From Cylindrotheca closterium (taxonomy: Eukaryota; Bacillariophyta; Bacillariophyceae; Bacillariales; Bacillariaceae), in contig CAKOGP040000002.1 in assembly GCA_933822405.4 (NCBI GenBank), forward strand, positions 350,274 through 414,273: a DNA stretch of 64,000 nucleotides. Direction: 5' to 3'. The notes beneath the pieces were generated by a model that made no database searches, had not been told where the DNA came from, and worked only from the letters and a program-made list of their open reading frames with translations. The translations under genes and the position numbers were made by a program. Of the stretch, positions 1 through 9,211 are shown piece by piece. Position 1 is the stretch's first letter. Each line of letters begins with the position of its first letter.

Positions 1-2
1 TC

Positions 3-1031
3 AATAAAGTGTACCGTGACTGCCATCGTTGGACGGCATTGCACCTCGCGTCTGCAAGGAGAAACGTTGGAGCGGTTCGGCTACTCTTGGACAATGGGGC
101 AAATGTGAATGTCAAGGACTTGAACCGAAGAACGCCATTGCACTGGGCATGTGAGATGGGATGGTTGTGTATTGTTCAGCTTCTGGTGGATCGAGGTGCT
201 GATGTGAACGAAGTTAGCGGCGATGGCAGTACACCCTTTTCGATTGCACGGTACCGCATGCATTTGGATGTTGCTCAATTCTTGCTGGAGCGAGGCGTTG
301 CGTTGGGCGGCAAAGATAATGACGATGGTAGATGGTTTTTACGTGTCGCTTGCGGACAAGGGAATTTGGAGGTTTGTAGAATTTTATTGAATCGAGGTGC
401 CAATCCCAACCGATATAACTGCAGTGAGACTACACCGCTTCAGCTGGCATGCCAGAATGAGCACTCGGAGGTTGCTGATTTATTGTTACGTCACGGTGCC
501 GACGTGAATGAAAAAAGTGGCAGTGGCAGAATTCCCTTAATCTATGCATGCGAAAAAAATCATTTTGAGATTGTTCGCATACTATTGCATCATGGTGCCA
601 ATACGGAAATAGAGGGTAAACATGGGTGCAAAGCGTTGCATCGCGCTTGCTGTTTGCAACACCTGAGAGTCGCTCGGCTTTTGTTGGACAGGGGGGCGTA
701 TGTGGATGCAAAAGATGAAGGCAATCACACGACTTTACATATGGTGTGTTGTTTTGGATCTTCGTTTGAGTTGTGCATTGCCCGTTTATTGTTGGACAGA
801 GGTGCCAACGCCGAAGCAAGGAATGAACACGAGGCTACGCCATTACACGAGGCATGTGCAAGTGGTAACTTAAGAGCTGTACAACTGTTATTGGATAGAG
901 GTGCTGATGTCGAAGCGACAACGGGAGGTGTTTCATCCCTCGAAGTCGCGTGCTGCACCAGCAACCTTGAAGTCGCGTGGTTTTTGGTACAACGCTATCC
1001 GTGGCTGATTTTCCGAAAGCGGAAAACATAA
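3..1031 (+). CDS. Ankyrin-repeat protein 1 (5' end outside window)
   Basis: The frame is open to the left edge and no ATG is seen at the left end, so the start lies outside the window. About 340 residues are visible, built almost wholly of 33-residue ankyrin repeats (recurring TPLH, VxLLLDRGAxV and ADVNxxxxxG motifs), about nine or ten repeats. Such repeats mediate protein binding; no catalytic domain or membrane segment is seen. The C-terminus (RYPWLIFRKRKT) resembles that of the ankyrin gene at 6454-7452 (RHPLLIFGLRG), so the two are paralogues flanking the HSP20 array. The sequence downstream of this stop resembles the left flank of every HSP20 copy, so ankyrin gene and array duplicated together. 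Partner and function unknown. Confidence 0.85.
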   Translation, partial: NKVYRDCHRWTALHLASARRNVGAVRLLLDNGANVNVKDLNRRTPLHWACEMGWLCIVQLLVDRGADVNEVSGDGSTPFSIARYRMHLDVAQFLLERGVALGGKDNDDGRWFLRVACGQGNLEVCRILLNRGANPNRYNCSETTPLQLACQNEHSEVADLLLRHGADVNEKSGSGRIPLIYACEKNHFEIVRILLHHGANTEIEGKHGCKALHRACCLQHLRVARLLLDRGAYVDAKDEGNHTTLHMVCCFGSSFELCIARLLLDRGANAEARNEHEATPLHEACASGNLRAVQLLLDRGADVEATTGGVSSLEVACCTSNLEVAWFLVQRYPWLIFRKRKT

Positions 1032-1319
1032 CATGCATTCTTAATATTGATTGATGTGCAACCTGCTACTACTTCGACACAACCAATGCAAGTGTCCAAG
1101 ACTACTGTCTGCTAACAGGCGACTATCGTTCTTGGTGGAATACGGTGAAGCCGCCGCTTCGACGTTTCGACAATGGCTATCGAGAAATTGACAATTTGTC
1201 GCAGATCTAGTGTAACTCATTCTAGTTCTATTTTAGTATTTATGTATTCGATTTTGATCGTCTCTTTTCATTTCCAACTACTCCTAGATTTCCTATTATC
1301 AGGCATGTCGTCCTGCCAT

Positions 1320-1778
1320 TTATTCTGAAGCTGCAGCACCAGATGTAATGGGAATATAAGTTGGCGAAGCCTTCTCTGGCTCCTCCGTCTTTGGAACAGT
1401 AATCGTCAGCACTCCATCCTTCAAATCAGCTCTAATCTTTTCCTTGTCCACATTGGAGGAGCCAATGGAGAATTGACGTTCAAAGGAGCTGGTTTCAAAC
1501 GAGGTCCCATCCTTGGATTGGAATTGACGTCCACCGCTCAAATGGAGCGTCGTGTGACCGTCATGAGTATCGTCAAGCTTCATTTCCAAGTCATCCGCGC
1601 TGACTCCTGGGAGATCGACCTGGAAGACATAGTTTTTGTCATTTTCATGAGATGTCATTCCAGATGGTTGCCACCCAGAACGACGAGGCATCAATGATTG
1701 TTCATTGCGATAATATGGTGAGCGGTCAAATCCATCATCAAATGCAGATGTAAAGGGATCGTAGCGAAGGAGCGACAT
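1320..1778 (-). CDS. Small heat-shock protein HSP20, array copy 1 (diverged)
   Basis: 152-residue small heat-shock protein, an ATP-independent holdase chaperone that forms oligomers. The alpha-crystallin domain spans about residues 42-130 (FQVDLPGV near its start, GVLTITVPK at its end) and is followed by the C-terminal I-x-I motif (IPI, residues 142-144) that docks onto neighbouring subunits. I chose the ATG at 1778 (MSLLRYDPF). An in-frame ATG 28 codons upstream (1862) exists, but a TATAAAA box (1817-1811) falls between the two, so transcription probably starts below it. This copy differs from the other four: Ser/Glu for Lys/Lys around residues 60-65, Asp for Arg in the DDTHxGH segment, and IRADLKDG instead of IGADLRDG. 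It is the only copy next to an intact ankyrin gene on its 3' side. Probably cytosolic, as no targeting peptide is visible. Confidence 0.9.
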   Translation of the reverse strand: MSLLRYDPFTSAFDDGFDRSPYYRNEQSLMPRRSGWQPSGMTSHENDKNYVFQVDLPGVSADDLEMKLDDTHDGHTTLHLSGGRQFQSKDGTSFETSSFERQFSIGSSNVDKEKIRADLKDGVLTITVPKTEEPEKASPTYIPITSGAAASE

Positions 1779-2045
1779 TGTTTTGGTTTCTTGGTTGTTT
1801 TCTTTTGAAGTTTTATACAGTGCGACTGAGAAGTTGTTGTATTTTTCAAATTGTGAGCACATGGATCTGGCTTGATTGAGTTCTCATTTTCGATCACGAT
1901 TGGAGTCCAATTCGATCGAAATACTAAAATGATTCGAAAACGATGCTTTCCGACCGGAAACAAAAAACAAATGGGAATAAAAGCATCAGATTGGACTAGT
2001 CCGAACACGATAGGACATCAATATTAATTGATTGATTACCCAAAT

Positions 2046-2172
2046 ACGATTGGCATTACCTGTTCTTCAATGGCTCATCTTCCTGCAGCAGATATCAGTG
2101 GTACGGGAACATCCAGCAGTACAGCATGTCCCGAACTATGAGAGGCCGTACAAGAAAACATACCCAAGACTG
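2046..2172 (+). pseudogene. Ankyrin-gene 5' relic, unit 1
   Basis: This spacer segment aligns base by base with the leader and first codons of the intact ankyrin gene around 6388-6495. Shared blocks include acgattggc, ctcatcttcctgc, gggaacatc and cgaactatg-gaggccgt. An insertion after the ancestral ATG (atgTcccgaac against atgcacgaac) breaks the frame, and homology ends soon after. The 3' flank of the unit (about 2310-2405) resembles sequence after the stop of ankyrin gene 1. The middle of the gene, about 1 kb of repeats, is therefore gone, leaving joined 5' and 3' ends. Confidence 0.8.
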
Positions 2173-2408
2173 CACCATTCCTATCACACCTTCCTTGATG
2201 GAATTGCCTAATTGAATTGATTGACGCCGTTTAGACAATATACTAGCCAACAAATAGAAAGTTCGAGCTACGAGTGAGCTATAGTTGCGGATTTGTGTAA
2301 TTGCGGCTTTATTTTAGTTCTATTTGAGGTAGTGTATGTTATGTGTGTTTATCATCTCTTCATTTCCAACTATCACCAGGAGGCATATGATTGTCCTGCA
2401 GCAATCGC

Positions 2409-2867
2409 CTATTCTGAAGCTGCAGCACCAGATGTAATGGGAATATAAGTTGGCGAAGCCTTCTCTGGCTCCTCCGTCTTTGGAACAGTAATCGTCAACA
2501 CTCCATCCCTCAAATCAGCTCCAATCTTTTCCTTGTCCACATTGGAGGAGCCAATGGAGAATTGACGTTCAAAGGAGCTAGTTTCAAACGAGGTTCCATC
2601 CTTGGATTGGAATTGACGCCCACCGCTCAAGTGAAGCGTCGTGTGACCGCGATGAGTATCGTCAAGCTTCATTTTCAAGTCGTCCGCCTTTACTCCTGGG
2701 AGATCGACCTGGAAGACATAGTTTTTGTCATTTTCATGAGATGTCATTCCAGATGGTTGCCACCCAGAACGACGAGGCATCAATGATTGTTCATTGCGAT
2801 AATATGGTGAGCGGTCAAATCCATCATCAAATGCAGATGTAAAGGGATCGTAGCGAAGGAGCGACAT
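2409..2867 (-). CDS. Small heat-shock protein HSP20, array copy 2
   Basis: 152-residue HSP20 chaperone, identical in protein sequence to copies 3, 4 and 5 and about 95% identical to copy 1. Alpha-crystallin domain at about residues 42-130, with the IPI tail motif at 142-144. TATAAAA lies at 2906-2900, about 35 bp above the chosen ATG. The in-frame upstream ATG at 2951 is judged to be promoter sequence. Confidence 0.9.
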   Translation of the reverse strand: MSLLRYDPFTSAFDDGFDRSPYYRNEQSLMPRRSGWQPSGMTSHENDKNYVFQVDLPGVKADDLKMKLDDTHRGHTTLHLSGGRQFQSKDGTSFETSSFERQFSIGSSNVDKEKIGADLRDGVLTITVPKTEEPEKASPTYIPITSGAAASE

Positions 2868-3134
2868 TGTTTTGGTTTCTTGGTTGTTTTCTTTTGAAGT
2901 TTTATACAGTGCGACTGAGAAGTTGTTGTATTTTTCAAATTGTGAGCACATGGATCTGGCTTGATTGAGTTCTCATTTTCGATCACGATTGGAGTCCAAT
3001 TCGATCGAAATACTAAAATGATTCGAAAACGATGCTTTCCGACCGGAAACAAAAAACAAATGGGAATAAAAGCATCAGATTGGACTAGTCCGAACACGAT
3101 AGGACATCAATACTAATTGATTGATTACCCAAAT

Positions 3135-3261
3135 ACGATTGGCATTACCTGTTCTTCAATGGCTCATCTTCCTGCAGCAGATATCAGTGGTACGGGAACA
3201 TCCAGCAGTACAGCATGTCCCGAACTATGAGAGGCCGTACAAGAAAACATACCCAAGACTG
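3135..3261 (+). pseudogene. Ankyrin-gene 5' relic, unit 2
   Basis: Same relic as at 2046-2172, displaced by 1,089 bp, with the same frame-breaking insertion. The shared lesion shows that the gene decayed before the units were multiplied. Confidence 0.78.
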
Positions 3262-3497
3262 CACCATTCCTATCACACCTTCCTTGATGGAATTGCCTAA
3301 TTGAATTGATTGACGCCGTTTAGACAATATACTAGCCAACAAATAGAAAGTTCGAGCTACGAGTGAGCTATAGTTGCGGATTTGTGTAATTGCGGCTTTA
3401 TTTTAGTTCTATTTGAGGTAGTGTATGTTATGTGTGTTTATCATCTCTTCATTTCCAACTATCACCAGGAGGCATATGATTGTCCTGCAGCAATCGC

Positions 3498-3956
3498 CTA
3501 TTCTGAAGCTGCAGCACCAGATGTAATGGGAATATAAGTTGGCGAAGCCTTCTCTGGCTCCTCCGTCTTTGGAACAGTAATCGTCAACACTCCATCCCTC
3601 AAATCAGCTCCAATCTTTTCCTTGTCCACATTGGAGGAGCCAATGGAGAATTGACGTTCAAAGGAGCTAGTTTCAAACGAGGTTCCATCCTTGGATTGGA
3701 ATTGACGCCCACCGCTCAAGTGAAGCGTCGTGTGACCGCGATGAGTATCGTCAAGCTTCATTTTCAAGTCGTCCGCCTTTACTCCTGGGAGATCGACCTG
3801 GAAGACATAGTTTTTGTCATTTTCATGAGATGTCATTCCAGATGGTTGCCACCCAGAACGACGAGGCATCAATGATTGTTCATTGCGATAATATGGTGAG
3901 CGGTCAAATCCATCATCAAATGCAGATGTAAAGGGATCGTAGCGAAGGAGCGACAT
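3498..3956 (-). CDS. Small heat-shock protein HSP20, array copy 3
   Basis: 152-residue HSP20 chaperone with the same protein as copies 2, 4 and 5. The promoter unit carries the T variant (gatgTtttccg) that copies 4 and 5 share and copies 1 and 2 lack, which helps order the duplications. Confidence 0.9.
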   Translation of the reverse strand: MSLLRYDPFTSAFDDGFDRSPYYRNEQSLMPRRSGWQPSGMTSHENDKNYVFQVDLPGVKADDLKMKLDDTHRGHTTLHLSGGRQFQSKDGTSFETSSFERQFSIGSSNVDKEKIGADLRDGVLTITVPKTEEPEKASPTYIPITSGAAASE

Positions 3957-4223
3957 TGTTTTGGTTTCTTGGTTGTTTTCTTTTGAAGTTTTATACAGTG
4001 CGACTGAGAAGTTGTTGTATTTTTCAAATTGTGAGCACATGGATCTGGCTTGATTGAGTTCTCATTTTCGATCACGATTGGAGTCCAATTCGATCGAAAT
4101 ACTAAAATGATTCGAAAACGATGTTTTCCGACCGGAAACAAAAAACAAATGGGAATAAAAGCATCAGATTGGACTAGTCCGAACACGATAGGACATCAAT
4201 ATTAATTGATTGATTACCCAAAT

Positions 4224-4350
4224 ACGATTGGCATTACCTGTTCTTCAATGGCTCATCTTCCTGCAGCAGATATCAGTGGTACGGGAACATCCAGCAGTAC
4301 AGCATGTCCCGAACTATGAGAGGCCGTACAAGAAAACATACCCAAGACTG
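4224..4350 (+). pseudogene. Ankyrin-gene 5' relic, unit 3
   Basis: Same relic as in units 1 and 2, displaced by 1,089 bp, with the same insertion after the ancestral ATG. Confidence 0.78.
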
Positions 4351-4586
4351 CACCATTCCTATCACACCTTCCTTGATGGAATTGCCTAATTGAATTGATT
4401 GACGCCGTTTAGACAATATACTAGCCAACAAATAGAAAGTTCGAGCTACGAGTGAGCTATAGTTGCGGATTTGTGTAATTGCGGCTTTATTTTAGTTCTA
4501 TTTGAGGTAGTGTATGTTATGTATGTTTATCGTCTCTTCATTTCCAACTATCACCAGGAGGCATATGATTGTCCTGCAGCAATCGC

Positions 4587-5045
4587 CTATTCTGAAGCTG
4601 CAGCACCAGATGTAATGGGAATATAAGTTGGCGAAGCCTTCTCTGGCTCCTCCGTCTTTGGAACAGTAATCGTCAACACTCCATCCCTCAAATCAGCTCC
4701 AATCTTTTCCTTGTCCACATTGGAGGAGCCAATGGAGAATTGACGTTCAAAGGAGCTAGTTTCAAACGAGGTTCCATCCTTGGATTGGAATTGACGCCCA
4801 CCGCTCAAGTGAAGCGTCGTGTGACCGCGATGAGTATCGTCAAGCTTCATTTTCAAGTCGTCCGCCTTTACTCCTGGGAGATCGACCTGGAAGACATAGT
4901 TTTTGTCATTTTCATGAGATGTCATTCCAGATGGTTGCCACCCAGAACGACGAGGCATCAATGATTGTTCATTGCGATAATATGGTGAGCGGTCAAATCC
5001 ATCATCAAATGCAGATGTAAAGGGATCGTAGCGAAGGAGCGACAT
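4587..5045 (-). CDS. Small heat-shock protein HSP20, array copy 4
   Basis: 152-residue HSP20 chaperone identical in protein to copies 2, 3 and 5. Start chosen below the conserved TATAAAA box (5084-5078). Confidence 0.9.
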   Translation of the reverse strand: MSLLRYDPFTSAFDDGFDRSPYYRNEQSLMPRRSGWQPSGMTSHENDKNYVFQVDLPGVKADDLKMKLDDTHRGHTTLHLSGGRQFQSKDGTSFETSSFERQFSIGSSNVDKEKIGADLRDGVLTITVPKTEEPEKASPTYIPITSGAAASE

Positions 5046-5312
5046 TGTTTTGGTTTCTTGGTTGTTTTCTTTTGAAGTTTTATACAGTGCGACTGAGAAG
5101 TTGTTGTATTTTTCAAATTGTGAGCACATGGATCTGGCTTGATTGAGTTCTCATTTTCGATCACGATTGGAGTCCAATTCGATCGAAATACTAAAATGAT
5201 TCGAAAACGATGTTTTCCGACCGGAAACAAAAAACAAATGGGAATAAAAGCATCAGATTGGACTAGTCCGAACACGATAGGACATCAATATTAATTGATT
5301 GATTACCCAAAT

Positions 5313-5439
5313 ACGATTGGCATTACCTGTTCTTCAATGGCTCATCTTCCTGCAGCAGATATCAGTGGTACGGGAACATCCAGCAGTACAGCATGTCCCG
5401 AACTATGAGAGGCCGTACAAGAAAACATACCCAAGACTG
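5313..5439 (+). pseudogene. Ankyrin-gene 5' relic, unit 4
   Basis: Fourth copy of the frameshifted ankyrin relic, in the last spacer before HSP20 copy 5. Confidence 0.78.
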
Positions 5440-5675
5440 CACCATTCCTATCACACCTTCCTTGATGGAATTGCCTAATTGAATTGATTGACGCCGTTTA
5501 GACAATATACTAGCCAACAAATAGAAAGTTCGAGCTACGAGTGAGCTATAGTTGCGGATTTGTGTAATTGCGGCTTTATTTTAGTTCTATTTGAGGTAGT
5601 GTATGTTATGTATGTTTATCGTCTCTTCATTTCCAACTATCACCAGGAGGCATATGATTGTCCTGCAGCAATCGC

Positions 5676-6134
5676 CTATTCTGAAGCTGCAGCACCAGAT
5701 GTAATGGGAATATAAGTTGGCGAAGCCTTCTCTGGCTCCTCCGTCTTTGGAACAGTAATCGTCAACACTCCATCCCTCAAATCAGCTCCAATCTTTTCCT
5801 TGTCCACATTGGAGGAGCCAATGGAGAATTGACGTTCAAAGGAGCTAGTTTCAAACGAGGTTCCATCCTTGGATTGGAATTGACGCCCACCGCTCAAGTG
5901 AAGCGTCGTGTGACCGCGATGAGTATCGTCAAGCTTCATTTTCAAGTCGTCCGCCTTTACTCCTGGGAGATCGACCTGGAAGACATAGTTTTTGTCATTT
6001 TCATGAGATGTCATTCCAGATGGTTGCCACCCAGAACGACGAGGCATCAATGATTGTTCATTGCGATAATATGGTGAGCGGTCAAATCCATCATCAAATG
6101 CAGATGTAAAGGGATCGTAGCGAAGGAGCGACAT
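5676..6134 (-). CDS. Small heat-shock protein HSP20, array copy 5
   Basis: 152-residue HSP20 chaperone, same protein as copies 2-4. It is the rightmost array member and is divergently paired with the intact ankyrin gene at 6454. This arrangement appears to be the ancestral HSP20-ankyrin pair from which the array grew. Confidence 0.9.
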   Translation of the reverse strand: MSLLRYDPFTSAFDDGFDRSPYYRNEQSLMPRRSGWQPSGMTSHENDKNYVFQVDLPGVKADDLKMKLDDTHRGHTTLHLSGGRQFQSKDGTSFETSSFERQFSIGSSNVDKEKIGADLRDGVLTITVPKTEEPEKASPTYIPITSGAAASE

Positions 6135-6453
6135 TGTTTTGGTTTCTTGGTTGTTTTCTTTTGAAGTTTTATACAGTGCGACTGAGAAGTTGTTGTATTT
6201 TTCAAATTGTGAGCACATGGATCTGGCTTGATTGAGTTCTCATTTTCGATCACGATTGGAGTCCAATTCGATCGAAATACTAAAATGATTCGAAAACGAT
6301 GTTTTCCGACCGGAAACAAAAAACCAATGGGAATAAACCATCAAATTTGGTGGGACCGAACTCCGAACAAGAGAGGACACCCCAACGCAACGATTGGCGT
6401 CACTGTTGAACAGCTCGTCTTCCTGCTGCAGAGGCCAGCGGTATGGGAACATC
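6135..6453. promoter_or_regulatory. Divergent HSP20 / ankyrin promoter
   Basis: 319-bp spacer between two divergent starts. On the minus strand TATAAAA lies at 6173-6167, about 33 bp before the HSP20 ATG. Three dyads sit between the genes: ATTGG-AGT-CCAAT at 6255-6267 (a two-sided CCAAT box), TTCGATCGAA at 6267-6276, and the near-palindrome TTTCCGACCGGAAA at 6303-6316. The same block precedes all five HSP20 copies. I could not confirm a canonical run of nGAAnnTTCn heat-shock elements; the GAA/TTC dyads have non-standard spacing. Confidence 0.6.
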
Positions 6454-7452
6454 ATGCACGAACTATGGGAGGCCGTGCAAAAAAACAACTTGGCGCTTGT
6501 CAACAAGCTATTGGACGATGGTGAATATGATTTGAAAATACCATTCGAAGAGACTGGTTACACGATGCTACAGACGGCATGTGTTCATAATCTCGTGGAA
6601 ATGACTCGACTTCTGCTGGATCGAGGTGCCAACGTGAACGAAAAAAACGAAGAGGATGGAACACCGTTGCTGCTGGCAGGGTCTACTGGCTGTTTGGATA
6701 TTGCCCGACTATTGCTCGAAAGAGGTGCCAATGTCGATGACTATGACGAGGACGGTACCACTGCCTTACAACACGCGTGCTACAGCGAAAGATTAGAGGT
6801 CGTTCGACTACTGCTAGATCACAACGCGAATTTGGAAATAGCGGACTCTGAGGAACTCACGCCATTGCATTTGTCATGCACAAATGGCAATGTAGAGATT
6901 ACCAGGCGTCTTTTGGACAGAGGTGCCAACATCGAAGCAAGGACTGCGCAAAATTTGACTGCCTTGCATTTGGCATTTCAGAAGGGTCAGTTGAGAATCG
7001 CCCAGCTGCTCTTAGATCGACATGCTGATGTGGACGCGAAACAAATGAATGGGCTCACTCAGCTGCATGTGGCCTGTCGCGACAGTAGAATTCATGTTGT
7101 AAAGATGTTGTTGGATAGGGATGCTGACGTCGAAGTGAGGGATGACGAGGAGTGCACACCGTTGCATCACGCTTGCAGAAGTGGTCTTAGTCCCACTATT
7201 GTCGATTTGCTGTTGAACCAAGGTGCCAATCCAAATGCACAACAAGCAACAAAGCGTACACCGCTCCATGACGTTTGTATGAGCGGATTTTCCGAGGCTG
7301 GTCAAATTTTGCTGGACAGGGGTGCTGATGTAAATGTAGTTACTAACGAAGGTATGACACCATTGCATGTCGCTTGTCAGCACGATCGGCCAGAGCTTGT
7401 ATGGTTGTTGTTGCACCGGCATCCTTTGTTAATTTTTGGGCTAAGAGGCTAA
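6454..7452 (+). CDS. Ankyrin-repeat protein 2
   Basis: 332-residue protein made of a short helical N-terminus (MHELWEAVQKNNLALVNKLL) followed by about nine ankyrin repeats with clear TPLHxAC and LLLDRGANV motifs up to the C-terminus. No other domain, signal peptide or membrane helix is seen. The start is the first ATG; the open frame extends upstream without another ATG. It is divergent from HSP20 copy 5 and paralogous to the ankyrin gene at the left edge. A protein-binding scaffold role follows from the family; sharing a promoter with a chaperone gene suggests stress-linked expression, which is inference. Confidence 0.88.
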   Translation: MHELWEAVQKNNLALVNKLLDDGEYDLKIPFEETGYTMLQTACVHNLVEMTRLLLDRGANVNEKNEEDGTPLLLAGSTGCLDIARLLLERGANVDDYDEDGTTALQHACYSERLEVVRLLLDHNANLEIADSEELTPLHLSCTNGNVEITRRLLDRGANIEARTAQNLTALHLAFQKGQLRIAQLLLDRHADVDAKQMNGLTQLHVACRDSRIHVVKMLLDRDADVEVRDDEECTPLHHACRSGLSPTIVDLLLNQGANPNAQQATKRTPLHDVCMSGFSEAGQILLDRGADVNVVTNEGMTPLHVACQHDRPELVWLLLHRHPLLIFGLRG

Positions 7453-7533
7453 AGTATCAGAGTCACTGCAAATGCTTATGATGCACAGTGCCTAGAGTGA
7501 ATATCATATACAACTCCGATCTACTTTAACAAA

Positions 7534-9169
7534 TTATTGCAATTTTATATTTTCCATGGTCACACCCTCTTCGAAATCTCCGTCATCATACTGAATATCG
7601 TACCTCCCATCTCCATGATCCTCGTCAATGACGCCGGGATAGTACTCATCACCTTCTCCGTATCGAGCAATCACTCGACGCCCTTCAAGATTCTCCTTCA
7701 TGCGGGTTAGTCGCCGTAGAAGAGACGGGGAGACATCATCAAACATGATTCCCGATGAAGACTCCTTAACTCTCACCGAGTCCTCGTTCATCATTTCGAC
7801 AATAGTTCCAGTGGTCCATTTTACACCGGCTTCGGTACGAAATCCCACCTCCTCACCAATCTCGTATGGTATTGGGCGACGGATGCAAGAAGAATCCAGG
7901 CCTTCATCGACATCTCCATCAGCATATTGGATCCAATAGGTTCCTTCATTGGAAACGGCATCAATAATTGTTCCTTGGTACCAGTCTGGTGTGGAAATGG
8001 AATTGAGATCTTTTAGCCACGAAGAAGTGAAGTCAGAAATGCAACCAAAGCATGATTGTCTTACCTTTGCCCTTGCATCTATATTTTGCTTCTACAACTT
8101 CGCCAACTTCCAACCAAGCTCCCGAGAAGGGTTCTCGAGGTTTCTCTGTTGGTGGAAGTGGCGTTCTCTTTGTGCGTGATCGCTGTACTGTGGATGGTGC
8201 TTCTGTGGAGATTCTCTGGGCCAGCTGCAATGGAGAATGGCTTGAATTTGAAATTTGCTTCTTGATTAACTTTGATGTTGGAAGGAATCTAGCTTCCCAA
8301 GTATCAAGATATTGGGGCGTGAACTTCGTGTGAATTGCCATGTCTCTAAATCGTCCATTTTTAGCATCATCCTTGAGAATATCGACTTGCCGAAGCATGA
8401 CTCGTGTCAATTCGTCGGAATCGGAGATAACCTGTCTGTGGCAAGTACTAACGAGACTCGATTCCTCCGTAATTCGTTCCCACTGTCGGTACACATTCGG
8501 TTCCAAGAATCTTCGATTGGTTTGCATCCATTGCACCATTGACCGGCAAAGATTTTGCTGCAACGATTCGGAAAGGCTTGGGTACCCAGCCGACATTTCT
8601 TGGACCAAATTCTTCCATGCTCGATTTCCTGGATGAGCAACATCCAAGATCTCCGAGTAGCGTGCAAGCATATCGGTTTCATACAGCTTTGTTATCAAAA
8701 TATCGTCTTTGGTTGGGATGGTCATGGCCAAAAAGTCAGCGTTATTCTCGGGACTTTCGAGTCGGGAAGCTTTCCCGCTCGCGATATCCTTTGCCCAATT
8801 ACTGTCGCGGACTACTTGCATTGCCAACCAAAATGTCAAACATGCCACTCCGTGTGACACAATGAGACTCTTGATGCCTCCAAAAAGAAAAGATCTTTGC
8901 TTCCCTACCTTTGGCTGCAGCAGATCCAGACCCAACGAAAATGCAAGAAAGCCACCCACAGCCTTTTTATTGAACCCCTCCAACTTGTCTTCCACTTTTT
9001 GCAAAGTCTCCCACATGAATGTGTACCACAAATTATCTTCGCTGTCCTCTTGCTCTTCGTCTAGTGCTTGCCAGGATTTTGGAAGGAACGAAAACCCGCC
9101 GTCTTCAATGAAATCCTCCGCGTCACTATATCTGATAGGAATAATAGTCGACAAAAAGTGAGGGGCCAT
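7534..9169 (-). CDS. Tudor/agenet-like protein, two exons
   Basis: Exon 1 is 9169-8065, intron 8064-8010 (55 bp, GTAAGA..AAAG), exon 2 is 8009-7534; 526 residues. Splicing restores one frame across the junction and completes a Tudor-like repeat (DWYQGTIIDAV...YWIQYADGDVDEG). A related unit near the end (RRVIARYGEGDEYYPGVI...YDIQYDDGDFEE) has the same aromatic and acidic pattern, so at least two such barrels are present; a third may start at GEVVEAKYRCKGKG. Tudor/agenet barrels bind methylated lysine or arginine. The N-terminal 250 residues are helical, with one hydrophobic stretch (ACLTFWLAMQVV), and I do not recognise them. Nuclear or RNA-granule location is possible but unproven. Confidence 0.75.
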
Positions 9170-9211
9170 AATACTTATGCCAACAACTTTCTCATCTTTG
9201 TCGACGCATCC

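Larger units (their letters stand above)
1320..6318. repeat. Tandem array, 1,089-bp period, HSP20 plus ankyrin relic
   Basis: HSP20 stops lie at 1320, 2409, 3498, 4587 and 5676, exactly 1,089 bp apart. Each unit contains an HSP20 gene on the minus strand, its upstream promoter and a decayed ankyrin-gene segment. Units differ by only a few bases, such as gatgCtttccg against gatgTtttccg in the promoter and catctct against cgtctct in the 3' flank. Periodicity breaks near 6318, where the promoter runs into the intact ankyrin gene at 6454 instead of the relic. The near identity of both coding and spacer sequence points to very recent duplication or ongoing gene conversion. Confidence 0.95.

Noticed and set aside
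1473..1697. Plus-strand frames of 74 codons inside each HSP20 gene
   Set aside because: They lie antisense to the alpha-crystallin domain and repeat only because the genes repeat.
1779..1862. N-terminal extension of HSP20 from the upstream in-frame ATG
   Set aside because: A TATAAAA box lies between this ATG and MSLLRYDPF, and the extension has no family counterpart; the same holds for the other four copies.
1691..2008. Minus-strand 105-codon frame upstream of each HSP20 gene
   Set aside because: It overlaps the HSP20 start in another frame and covers the promoter; no protein features.
8052..9161. Several plus-strand frames opposite the Tudor-like gene
   Set aside because: Antisense shadows of a gene supported by domain content and a clean intron.
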